From NCBI GenBank assembly GCA_902495705.1, contig CABUXT010000018.1, forward strand, positions 1 to 43,967: a DNA stretch of 43,967 bases, in the 5' to 3' direction. Shown here one piece after another: positions 16,630 through 23,217 of the stretch. The translations under genes were made by a program, and so were the position numbers. Below the pieces are notes generated by a model. The model did no database searches, was not told where the DNA came from, and saw only the letters and a program-made list of their open reading frames with translations. The stretch comes from an uncultured cyanobacterium (lineage in GTDB: Bacteria > Cyanobacteriota > Vampirovibrionia > Gastranaerophilales > Gastranaerophilaceae). Every line of letters starts with the position of its first letter. The stretch's first letter is position 1.

Positions 16630-17487
16630 CTAATTCCAAGGATAATCGTTTGAGATTTTCCAACCATCTTTGAAAATAACGGCAGCACAAGCTGCACCAA
16701 CTCCAACTCGACGCCCACCGTATGCATCATTTGTCGCACCTTTGTTACAACCTCTTGAAACCTGTGTGCTTAATAGAGCATCTCGCGCCCTTTCTACATG
16801 TGGAACTCCACCGCCATCATATCCTCCGGGGTATATCCCATTTTTCATACTGGAAATATTTTCACTTCTCTTCGTTTCATTTTGATAAAGATAAAAAGAT
16901 TGGACATCTTTGCCCAGAACATTTCTTTTCCCTTTTCCATTAGTGTCAACCAAAATTGAAATAAGTGCATAATCGCCATCATCAACTTTATTAAATCCTA
17001 ATATCATGCCATTGTTTAAAACAATGCTATAAGGGACAGTATCTGTCATTTTTACTCCGGCAAGGTCATAATATCCGTAAAAATCACCAGATTGCCAACA
17101 ACCATCTTCCATTTTTTCGCAAATCCTTGCTATTTTTAGATATGGAACAAAATATTTTTCCGCAAACTCTTTTATAGGCAATGTGGTTTCAAAACTTTGA
17201 GTTCCATCTTCATCTGAATCATAAGCATACTGTCTAAGAGCTTGATTTAATATAGATTGAGCCTCAATCATGCCGGAAACAACAGCTTTTTTCTGATGAT
17301 TAGTAATCAAGTTTGGAATTGTAATCGCGGCAACAACTCCGATAATTCCAAGGGTGATAAGGACCTCCGCAAGTGTAAAAGCAAATTTCACCTTTATTGG
17401 TGACAAATTTACGTGCGTAGCACCTGCTTTTAAATCATTAGGAAAAGTCGTACGGTTTATTTTATATTTGTTTAATATATTTATCAT
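16630..17487 (-). CDS. Type IV pilin/pseudopilin-like protein
   Basis: A 285-residue protein with a long 36-residue leader and the processing site FA|FTLAEVLITLGIIGVVAA (Glu at mature position 5). Ala rather than Gly precedes the cut, which some prepilin peptidases accept. After the hydrophobic helix it has a globular part with a VDTNGKGKRNVLGKD block like that of other gut pseudopilins (compare VDTNGPAKPNISGRD in the 41544 gene). Its predicted promoter places transcription start at or next to the ATG, so the message may be leaderless. It is divergent from an XRE regulator gene 52 bp away. Confidence 0.88.
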   Translation of the reverse strand: MINILNKYKINRTTFPNDLKAGATHVNLSPIKVKFAFTLAEVLITLGIIGVVAAITIPNLITNHQKKAVVSGMIEAQSILNQALRQYAYDSDEDGTQSFETTLPIKEFAEKYFVPYLKIARICEKMEDGCWQSGDFYGYYDLAGVKMTDTVPYSIVLNNGMILGFNKVDDGDYALISILVDTNGKGKRNVLGKDVQSFYLYQNETKRSENISSMKNGIYPGGYDGGGVPHVERARDALLSTQVSRGCNKGATNDAYGGRRVGVGAACAAVIFKDGWKISNDYPWN

Positions 17488-17493
17488 ACGTTT

Positions 17494-17522
17494 AGTATAT
17501 TTTATAGTCTTAATATTGTCAA
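17494..17522 (-). promoter_or_regulatory. Near-consensus promoter of the pseudopilin gene
   Basis: On the minus strand TTGACA (17522-17517) and TATACT (17499-17494) are separated by exactly 17 bases. Transcription would start about 6-7 bases on, at the start codon itself, predicting a leaderless message. It occupies almost the whole divergent gap to the XRE gene, so that regulator could bind here. Confidence 0.7.
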
Positions 17523-17539
17523 GTCTATAGAATGTTATT

Positions 17540-17752
17540 ATGGATGAAAGATTGAAAACTCTAGGGTTAAATATAAAATTTGCAAGACTGAAAAAAGGAA
17601 TCTCTCAAGAGCAGCTTGCGGAGTTAGTTGATTTGTCTCGTACCGCAATAAGTTTTATCGAAACAGCTCGCCAAAATCCGACAATATTAAAAGTGATTGA
17701 CATCGCAAAAGTCTTAGATGTCGATATAAAAGAATTAATAAAAGATGTGTAG
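17540..17752 (+). CDS. Small XRE-family DNA-binding regulator
   Basis: A 70-residue Cro/C1-type helix-turn-helix protein with little beyond the DNA-binding domain: GLNIKFARLKKGISQEQLAE, then the recognition part LVDLSRTAISFIETARQNPT, ending in ILKVIDIAKVLDVDIKELIKDV. There is no ribosome-binding site; a TAGAAT -10-like box sits 8 bases ahead of the ATG, so this message may also be leaderless. It shares a 52-bp divergent region with a pseudopilin gene and may control that gene or itself. It marks the left edge of a more AT-rich stretch. Confidence 0.9.
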   Translation: MDERLKTLGLNIKFARLKKGISQEQLAELVDLSRTAISFIETARQNPTILKVIDIAKVLDVDIKELIKDV

Positions 17753-17880
17753 TGAAAATTATAACTAAAACTGAAACTAAGTAAGTTTGTTTTAGTATTT
17801 TGACTTAATAAACTTTAACATATACTTGTGAAAACCTCGGATATAGTAAAGAATAAAAAATAAGAGGAGAGAAGTTATAA

Positions 17881-18672
17881 ATGTTAGAAATCAAACATAT
17901 TTGTAATATATTACCAGAAGTTAAAGATGAGATTGAAACTAGCTATTTTACAAAATTTCCACCTAGTGCAACAAAAACCTATTATCCTTACTTAGATAAA
18001 ATTACAAGTGGATTTGATAAATGTGAACTCACTACTATCATTGGTTATACCGATTCATATGTTGATACATTCTTATTAAATATAGCCAAAAATATAGTAG
18101 TTCACTCTGGTAAACATGTTCTAGTGCTTGATTTATCTCCCTATGAAGATAACAAAGAACTGACTTTTGAAATTAAACAATTTAAAAATATGTACTATTC
18201 TAATATCGCAAATGATAATATTGAAAAAATAGAAGATATTATTAAACAGTTCAGTCAAAAATATGATAAAAGTATTGTCTTTATTAAAGGCGTAAACCAT
18301 TTAGTTGGATATAATCAGTTTATCATACATAAAAAACTAGAATATATAGCAAGAAAACTTAAAAAGATGTCTAAAACAACAAAACTACCTATTATTATCT
18401 CTGCCAATATTCCTATGTTGCAATACAAACGAACTTTAAATATTTATAATCTAGGATTATATGATACATTAGCCTATATGTCAGATAAAGTTATTACTGT
18501 AACCTTAGAGGATGATGGAGTATTAGAAAAACGACAAGATTTATTTATTAAAGTTGTGAAAAATAAATTTGGACCAACGGGAATGCTAAAATATGGATTA
18601 TACAAAGAAACTCTCAATATTATAGCAATAGAACCCCAAGAAAGAAAACTCAAAGTAGCTAATTTATTTTAA
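17881..18672 (+). CDS. DnaB/RecA-fold protein with degenerate Walker A
   Basis: A 263-residue protein whose layout matches the C-terminal ATPase domain of DnaB-type helicases. A lead-in (YLDKITSGFDKCELTTIIGY) aligns with the 'LD..TGG...G.L..I..RP' segment. A hydrophobic strand with acidic end (SIVFIKGVNHL) aligns with Walker B. The end (DKVITVTLEDDG ... DLFIKVVKNKFGPTGML) aligns with 'AD.V..L.RD...E.II.KNR.GPTG'. The P-loop position reads GYTDSYVDTF instead of the family's SMGKTAF, so the Lys and Thr for ATP are missing. It is probably catalytically dead, perhaps a regulator or scaffold. GAGGAGAG precedes the ATG. Codon use is very AT-rich. The assignment is from pattern only. Confidence 0.65.
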   Translation: MLEIKHICNILPEVKDEIETSYFTKFPPSATKTYYPYLDKITSGFDKCELTTIIGYTDSYVDTFLLNIAKNIVVHSGKHVLVLDLSPYEDNKELTFEIKQFKNMYYSNIANDNIEKIEDIIKQFSQKYDKSIVFIKGVNHLVGYNQFIIHKKLEYIARKLKKMSKTTKLPIIISANIPMLQYKRTLNIYNLGLYDTLAYMSDKVITVTLEDDGVLEKRQDLFIKVVKNKFGPTGMLKYGLYKETLNIIAIEPQERKLKVANLF

Positions 18673-18976
18673 AAAATTTGCCTATACAGCAGATAAGGAT
18701 ACAAGAATTATTATAATAAACAAAATAAATTCCAGTACGAATGTTTACCACCCCCATATAGGCTTACCTAGAGGTATTTTTATAATTGGATTATAAAGAA
18801 TACTCAAAGCTAAAAAAAATCAAAAATGCGTTACCATTATGCTTAGGACAAACAAATATTTCCATAATACAGGTAAAGCATACTATAAATTTTTATAATA
18901 TATAATATCCTTAAGGTAAAGATTGAAAGCTATGCACAATAGAAGCATTGATAGTAACAACATCATTGTTCTCACT
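18673..18976. other. AT-rich gap, possible gene remnant
   Basis: No intact gene is seen. The frame at 18681-18797 reads without a stop through NVYHPHIGLPRGIFIIGL, but it has no start and is out of frame with the preceding gene, so it may be a decayed coding piece. The rest is AT-rich without strong palindromes. Genes on either side converge here. Confidence 0.35.
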
Positions 18977-19717
18977 TTATCGAGCAATGATACTTGCTGC
19001 AAATAATTCTTTCGAAAAAGTAATTGCCATGTGTTGGATTTCGAAAATAATCGTTCGCTGTACTCTTTGGTCTTTCAATTCAAATTGAAATATTTCATCT
19101 AAATTTTCACCTTGGTGTCCTTTACTTAATTCTGTATATATAAAATTTTGAATAGCAGAACTTATATTTTTCATATATGTTATAAATTCTTTACCTTCAT
19201 CTAAAGTTAAGGGACCCATTGTTTTTGGCATTATTTCAAATAGCGGAATATAAGTTTTATATATTTGAAAAAATTCAAAAGTAAGTGAATCTAATGTATA
19301 AAAATCAATATTATAAAAACGAATTGCGGAACATTCAAAATGTAAAGTACGTTTATGGTCTTCTACGTATCTTATTATTGGTTCCAAAAGACTATCACTA
19401 AGCGGGCTAACTAAAAATGGTTTATATCCAAAGATATTATAAATACAACTTATATAATAAAAATACAAACCTGTTGCGATTACAAATTCGTCTATTGAGG
19501 ATTCAGAAGAGCCACATAATTTATACTCTCTAACAATCTTTATAAATTCGTAAAAGATATTATCAAAAAGATTTCTTGATTTATAAGATTGAGATATAGC
19601 ACTATTTCCATTAACAATATAATTTCCAGCTTTTTGTGTTAATCGTGCACAAGCGGTGAAAAAATAAAAAATTATAGCTAAAATAACAATAAATAGTAAT
19701 TTAATCAAAGCAAACAT
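18977..19717 (-). CDS. Membrane-anchored protein of unknown function
   Basis: I do not recognise this 246-residue protein. An N-terminal hydrophobic stretch (LIKLLFIVILAIIFYFFTAC) could be a membrane anchor or, with the following Cys, a poor lipoprotein signal. The rest is soluble, aromatic-rich and mostly helical by appearance, with no catalytic motif. Its ATG follows the stop of the upstream exported protein by two bases, so the two are certainly one operon and may work as a surface pair. Base composition is more AT-rich than the flanking housekeeping genes, consistent with an accessory region. Confidence 0.75.
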   Translation of the reverse strand: MFALIKLLFIVILAIIFYFFTACARLTQKAGNYIVNGNSAISQSYKSRNLFDNIFYEFIKIVREYKLCGSSESSIDEFVIATGLYFYYISCIYNIFGYKPFLVSPLSDSLLEPIIRYVEDHKRTLHFECSAIRFYNIDFYTLDSLTFEFFQIYKTYIPLFEIMPKTMGPLTLDEGKEFITYMKNISSAIQNFIYTELSKGHQGENLDEIFQFELKDQRVQRTIIFEIQHMAITFSKELFAASIIAR

Positions 19718-19719
19718 AT

Positions 19720-20010
19720 TTAGTATCCATAAAAATTTCTTCTATCATTTGAATAATTACGATTTGAGTCATAGGGTGAATTAGAATAATTATACTGTTT
19801 GAATTTTGGATAATTATTATACGTCTCATTATTGTATCTATCATAATTGTTGTTTGCGGACTGAGAATAATATGATTGAGAGCTATACCTGCCAGGTACA
19901 CCTCCCCCTAAGCTAGGAGCTGAATATCCAGGAATCCCCCCTCCTAAAGTATTAGCAGAAACTGGCAAGGGTAAGATAGATAACACTAAAAAAATAATAT
20001 ATTTTTTCAT
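19720..20010 (-). CDS. Small exported Gly/Asn/Tyr-rich protein
   Basis: A 96-residue protein with signal peptide MKKYIIFLVLSILPLPVSAN and a mature part of low complexity: two LGGG(I/V)PG repeats, then many Tyr, Asn and Ser residues (YYSQSANNNYDRYNNETYNN). I chose the ATG at 20010, which has AAAGGTGAG ahead; an upstream ATG would add eight residues and split the ribosome site. Similar Gly/Tyr/Asn-rich secreted peptides are often adhesive or matrix-like, but no family is recognised. First gene of the pair with the 18977 gene. Confidence 0.8.
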   Translation of the reverse strand: MKKYIIFLVLSILPLPVSANTLGGGIPGYSAPSLGGGVPGRYSSQSYYSQSANNNYDRYNNETYNNYPKFKQYNYSNSPYDSNRNYSNDRRNFYGY

Positions 20011-20082
20011 AAACTCACCTTTCATATTTAGCACAATTTAGTCCAATTTAAAATTTTACATCGAGCAAATATGTCTAATTAT

Positions 20083-20111
20083 AGTATAAACTGTGTAACT
20101 AAATTATTCAA
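20083..20111 (-). promoter_or_regulatory. Predicted promoter of the exported protein pair
   Basis: Minus strand TTGAAT (20111-20106), 17-base spacer, TATACT (20088-20083), about 70 bases ahead of the ATG at 20010. Confidence 0.55.
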
Positions 20112-20160
20112 CCCACATGTAAATAATTATTAAAAATATAGTCTAAAAATACCACACAAG

Positions 20161-20176
20161 AGTGCAAATTTGCACT
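20161..20176. promoter_or_regulatory. Perfect 16-bp palindrome, candidate XRE operator
   Basis: AGTGCAAATTTGCACT is a perfect inverted repeat in the divergent region between the exported pair and the XRE gene at 20256. A further half-site, AGTGCA, lies at about 20214-20219, near the -35 position of the XRE gene. This fits an autoregulatory site controlling both directions. Confidence 0.6.
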
Positions 20177-20255
20177 AATCAATAAATATTTTAAGTCTTT
20201 TATTTTGTTTAAATAGTGCATAAATGGTCTATTTTTATAATATAAGAAGGTAATT

Positions 20256-20648
20256 ATGGCTAATGAAATAATAAATCTAGGTCTAAAAATAAAAGAACAG
20301 CGAAAGAAAGTTGGTCTTTCCCAATTTGAACTTGCAGAAATGGTTGATATACACGAAAAACAAGTATACCGCATTGAAATGGGATTAAATTCACCTTCAA
20401 TAACAACGATACTTAAAATTATTCATGTCTTGAATATGGATATTAGAGTATTAGATATAAATAATCTAAACAACTTCAACCCTGTTAAAGATGAAATATA
20501 TTCATTATTAAGTAATGCTACTGATGAAGAACTAGTTTTAATAAAAAACCTCATTATAACAATTAGGAATAGCCAAAGACTAACAACTAAGAAAAAACAC
20601 GAAATCAAAAACGCAGCTATTGCAAAACAAAAAAAATTACAAGCTTAA
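20256..20648 (+). CDS. XRE-family transcriptional regulator
   Basis: A 130-residue regulator with an N-terminal helix-turn-helix (LGLKIKEQRKKVGLSQFELA ... MVDIHEKQVYRIEMGLNSPS ... ILKIIHVLNMDIRVLD, residues about 7-65) and a C-terminal helical, Lys-rich tail. AAGAAGG precedes the ATG. The palindrome AGTGCAAATTTGCACT upstream is the likely operator, and the divergent exported pair the likely target. Similar single-domain regulators sit at 17540 and 41070. Confidence 0.9.
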   Translation: MANEIINLGLKIKEQRKKVGLSQFELAEMVDIHEKQVYRIEMGLNSPSITTILKIIHVLNMDIRVLDINNLNNFNPVKDEIYSLLSNATDEELVLIKNLIITIRNSQRLTTKKKHEIKNAAIAKQKKLQA

Positions 20649-20728
20649 AGTAAATGTAGAATGTTTTGCGATGATAAAGCCTGCTAACATTAAATATCAA
20701 GTAAATATATAAAGTAAATTAAAACACC

Positions 20729-20893
20729 AATAGAAAAACTCCCGAAGATGGATTTCAGCTCAGATGCAGGCGAGATTCACGAGCCTTGCAGATGAGGGTA
20801 CCTCGTAGGTAAAACCACGATATTTTTGAGCTGCACGAGAAAATATCTGTGGTTCGAAGACTCTTCGGATAAGCTTAGATGTTCAAATGATTT
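20729..20893 (-). ncRNA. tRNA-Gln tail unit: 165-bp structured RNA element
   Basis: A 26-bp sequence spanning the 3' end of tRNA-Gln plus its T-rich tail (20894-20919) is repeated exactly at 20729-20754, giving a unit of 165 bp. Next to the real tRNA the unit carries an imperfect antisense of the tRNA's T-arm and acceptor end (gtggttcgaagactcttcgg on the plus strand, 20849-20868), which can pair with the copied 3' end. Inside are a 15-bp-arm hairpin (20813-20854), a TACCT/AGGTA hairpin, and a conserved stem TGCAGGC/GCCTTGCA with loop GAGA. The same layout is found at 40604-40760. Probably transcribed by read-through from the tRNA. Function unknown. Confidence 0.65.
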
Positions 20894-20903
20894 AATAGAA
20901 AAA

Positions 20904-20974
20904 CTCCCGAAGATGGATTCGAACCACCGTTAAAAGAGCCAGAATCTTTCGTCCTACCACTAGACGATTCGGGA
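20904..20974 (-). tRNA. tRNA-Gln (anticodon CTG)
   Basis: The cloverleaf folds with acceptor TCCCGAA/TTCGGGA, a D-arm GTCT...AGGAC, anticodon stem AAAGA/TCTTT around the loop TTCTGGC (anticodon CTG), and T-arm GGTGG-TTCGAAT-CCATC. G is the discriminator. CCA is not encoded; TTTTTCTATT follows. Its 3' end is duplicated in the unit just downstream. Confidence 0.93.
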
Positions 20975-21036
20975 ATAAGTTTTTTGCAAAACCATCCTAA
21001 CACTTGAAAATTTATTTACAAGTCCAACACATAAAG

Positions 21037-21057
21037 AAAGGGGCTCTTCGCCCCTTT
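21037..21057. terminator. Strong GC hairpin, possible bidirectional terminator
   Basis: AAAGGGGC-tcttc-GCCCCTTT is a perfect stem with a short loop, in a gap with no gene on it. On the minus strand TTTCTTTATG follows. It may insulate tRNA-Gln from transcripts coming from tRNA-Asn. Confidence 0.6.
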
Positions 21058-21207
21058 CCATTCAAAATGAACAAAAGTCAGTATTTTTAACTGATATATC
21101 TATAAAAGAGATTTTATAGGTAAAATTTCAAAATTCGCGTTCTTTGTTACATTTGTTAGCATTTGCATAGGTAGCAAAAAATAGTTTGTTCAAGATTTAT
21201 AGATGAT

Positions 21208-21618
21208 ATGAAAATTTCCGGCATAAATAACACAACTTTTGGCAATCGAATAGAAACAGGACAAACTGACACTATCAAGTATTCTAAAGAGTTTTCAGAT
21301 GATAACAAATTATTAAAATATATTGAAAAAGATGCGAAGACCGATAATTTTTTAAAGGTCGAAACTTTTGATAATATCGGGACTCGCGTAGAAATTCAGG
21401 AATATAAGTACCTACCAAACAAAACAATTGAGCATTACAAAAACAAATCTCAGGAGTATACAAGAACTATCACAAAGGAAATCAAGGACTCATTGTCCCA
21501 TGTGACAGAGGTTTTTGAATCCAAAACCAGCCCTGCAAATAACTACATCCATGAGTCCATCAGAGACTTAGAAGGCAGGATTTTAAAACTATTTGCGAAT
21601 GGCAAACAGATTTTATAA
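21208..21618 (+). CDS. Lineage-specific small protein
   Basis: Unrecognised 136-residue protein beginning MKISGINNTTFGNRIETG, an example of the short N-terminal Asn-rich Phe-Gly motif shared with several other proteins in this window. The rest is hydrophilic, with repeated Glu/Lys/Thr and alternating hydrophobic positions that suggest beta strands (YKYLPNKTIEHYKNKSQEYT). No membrane span or signal peptide. It is followed after 9 bp by another gene with the same type of N-terminus, so they likely form an operon. Confidence 0.75.
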   Translation: MKISGINNTTFGNRIETGQTDTIKYSKEFSDDNKLLKYIEKDAKTDNFLKVETFDNIGTRVEIQEYKYLPNKTIEHYKNKSQEYTRTITKEIKDSLSHVTEVFESKTSPANNYIHESIRDLEGRILKLFANGKQIL

Positions 21619-21627
21619 AGGGGAAAT

Positions 21628-22011
21628 ATGCAAATTTACAACTCTTCAAACGTATCATTTGGTATTAAAATATCTGAACCGTTGGCTGCAAAAATTGCAA
21701 CAAAAGCTGAAAGTATGCAAAAAAATGCATCAAAAAGTATAAATAGAGATTTGACAAATAAAGAAACTTTGCTTTCTAACTTAGGGTTTGATATTTTTCA
21801 AGTAGGAATCTCGCCTGCTGCAAGACCTAAAGATAAATTTTGTCTGGTCTTACAAAAAGCAGGAACAAAATCTGGTGCAGAAATTTTGCTATCGAGTCCG
21901 ACGAGTGAACAAAAATTAGTTCCAAGATATTTGGCACTAAAAGAATCTTCCTTAAAAGATGCGATTATAAAATTAGATAAAATTTTCAGCGACAAAAGCA
22001 TTGGTTACTAA
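21628..22011 (+). CDS. Lineage-specific small protein
   Basis: Unrecognised 127-residue protein. It begins MQIYNSSNVSFGIKISEP, with the Phe-Gly motif at residues 11-12. AAAGGGGAA is placed well before the ATG. The body is basic and mostly helical in appearance (AAKIATKAESMQKNASKSIN) and ends with KLDKIFSDKSIGY. No catalytic motif. Forms a pair with the preceding gene. Confidence 0.75.
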   Translation: MQIYNSSNVSFGIKISEPLAAKIATKAESMQKNASKSINRDLTNKETLLSNLGFDIFQVGISPAARPKDKFCLVLQKAGTKSGAEILLSSPTSEQKLVPRYLALKESSLKDAIIKLDKIFSDKSIGY

Positions 22012-22067
22012 GGCAAAAGGCTGAAAACTAGTCTAAAACTATAACAAAAAAATTTTTACATTAATAA

Positions 22068-22098
22068 AATAAAGGAGATGTCGGTGACATCTCCTTTA
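22068..22098 (-). terminator. Terminator of tRNA-Asn
   Basis: AAAGGAGATGTC-acc-GACATCTCCTTT on the minus strand, followed by ATTTTATT, directly after the tRNA. A 12-bp perfect stem. Confidence 0.9.
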
Positions 22099-22173
22099 TG
22101 GCTCCCCAGGCTGGACTCGAACCAGCAACCCTTCGATTAACAGTCGAATGCTCCGCCATTGAGCTACTGAGGA
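22099..22173 (-). tRNA. tRNA-Asn (anticodon GTT)
   Basis: Acceptor TCCTCAG pairs with CTGGGGA. The anticodon loop CTGTTAA gives GTT, and the T-arm GCTGG-TTCGAGT-CCAGC is perfect. Discriminator G is followed by CCA, so unlike the Gln and Leu genes here the CCA may be encoded. No duplicated tail unit follows; an ordinary terminator does. Confidence 0.95.
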
Positions 22174-22306
22174 TTATGTAATTAGTGTATAACAAAAAAA
22201 ATATATTGTAAAGCCCTTTTTTAAAAATTTTTCTCAGGCAATTGAGATTTTCGTTTTATATGCTAATATATCAGTGAATTAGGCGATATTGAAAGGAGTG
22301 ATATAT

Positions 22307-23053
22307 ATGGCTAATCCGGTTTTAAGAGAGGGTATTTTAAAGTCTTCTTCATTTAATTCACTAGATAGTGAACATGCCATGACAACAAATGGCACAATCA
22401 TAAAAACATGTGTTCTTGGAGTCTTGATGGCAGTCACTTTTGCATACACTTGGTATCTGACCTTAACAGGATTTGCGGATAAAGCTATCATGTTAGGTCA
22501 AGGAGGTTCTATCGTTGGGCTTATTCTTGCAATAATTATTTGTTTTGCTCCTAAAAACAAATTTCTAATCCTTACGACTCCATTATATGCGATGTGCGAA
22601 GGTTTATTTCTAGGTTTATTTTCAGCCATGTTTAACAAAGTTTATCCGGGAATTGCCTCTCAAGCAGCAATGGGCACAATGTTTGCTCTATTTGGCATGT
22701 TTATTTTATACAAAACAAAACTTGTTAAATGCACCGACAAATTCAGAATGGTAATTTTTAACTCAACACTTGCTATTGCAGGAATTTATTTATTACAATT
22801 CATTTTGAGTTTCTTTAACATTTCTATTCCGCAAATTTTTTCAAACAGTTTAATTGGTATAGGTTTTAGCCTTGTATGTGTTACTGTCGCATCATTTAAC
22901 CTGATTGTTGATTTTGACAGTATTGAGCGTTTACAAGGGCAAGCAAGCAAAGATTATGAGTGGTACTTCGGATTTTCTTTGATGATTACAATTGTTTGGA
23001 TGTACATCGAATTACTTCAACTACTTGCCAAACTGCAAAGTAGAAACAACTAA
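22307..23053 (+). CDS. Bax inhibitor-1/YccA-family membrane protein
   Basis: A 248-residue, seven-span integral membrane protein. After a soluble N-terminus (MANPVLREGILKSSSFNSLD) hydrophobic spans follow one another to the end, with family-typical blocks YAMCEGLFLGLFSAMFNKVY, ASFNLIVDFDSIERL and the end KDYEWYFGFSLMITIVWMYI (ELLQLLAKL). The acidic pair in the DFDSIE region is typical of the family's possible calcium-leak function. The start is the ATG at 22307 behind AAAGGAG; an upstream TTG at 22289 would lie inside the ribosome site. Bacterial members are linked to ion leakage or interaction with membrane proteases. Confidence 0.9.
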   Translation: MANPVLREGILKSSSFNSLDSEHAMTTNGTIIKTCVLGVLMAVTFAYTWYLTLTGFADKAIMLGQGGSIVGLILAIIICFAPKNKFLILTTPLYAMCEGLFLGLFSAMFNKVYPGIASQAAMGTMFALFGMFILYKTKLVKCTDKFRMVIFNSTLAIAGIYLLQFILSFFNISIPQIFSNSLIGIGFSLVCVTVASFNLIVDFDSIERLQGQASKDYEWYFGFSLMITIVWMYIELLQLLAKLQSRNN

Positions 23054-23077
23054 ATTAATAAAAACATATAACTTACC

Positions 23078-23110
23078 AAAGGGGCTGTTTTCAAACAGTC
23101 CTTTTATTTT
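23078..23110 (+). terminator. Rho-independent terminator
   Basis: GGCTGTTT-tc-AAACAGTCC with flanking AAAG/CTTT and a TTTTATTTT tail, 25 bp after the Bax inhibitor-like gene. Confidence 0.9.
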
Positions 23111-23217
23111 GCCTATTCATCTAGTACAAACGGAGGAGATTTTGCTCCATGTTCTAAAGATATAAAATTCACACACGACATGACATGTAAATCTATATAT
23201 TATATTGGAGCTTCAAA

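Noticed and set aside
17753..20700. Integrated prophage
   Set aside because: XRE regulators and a DnaB-like protein are suggestive, but there is no integrase, terminase, capsid or lysis gene. It is better described as an AT-rich accessory stretch.
20729..20893. Ordinary integrase attachment site of a genomic island at tRNA-Gln
   Set aside because: A direct repeat of the tRNA 3' end fits att sites, but only 165 bp lies between the copies, there is no integrase, and a similar structured unit exists at tRNA-Leu.
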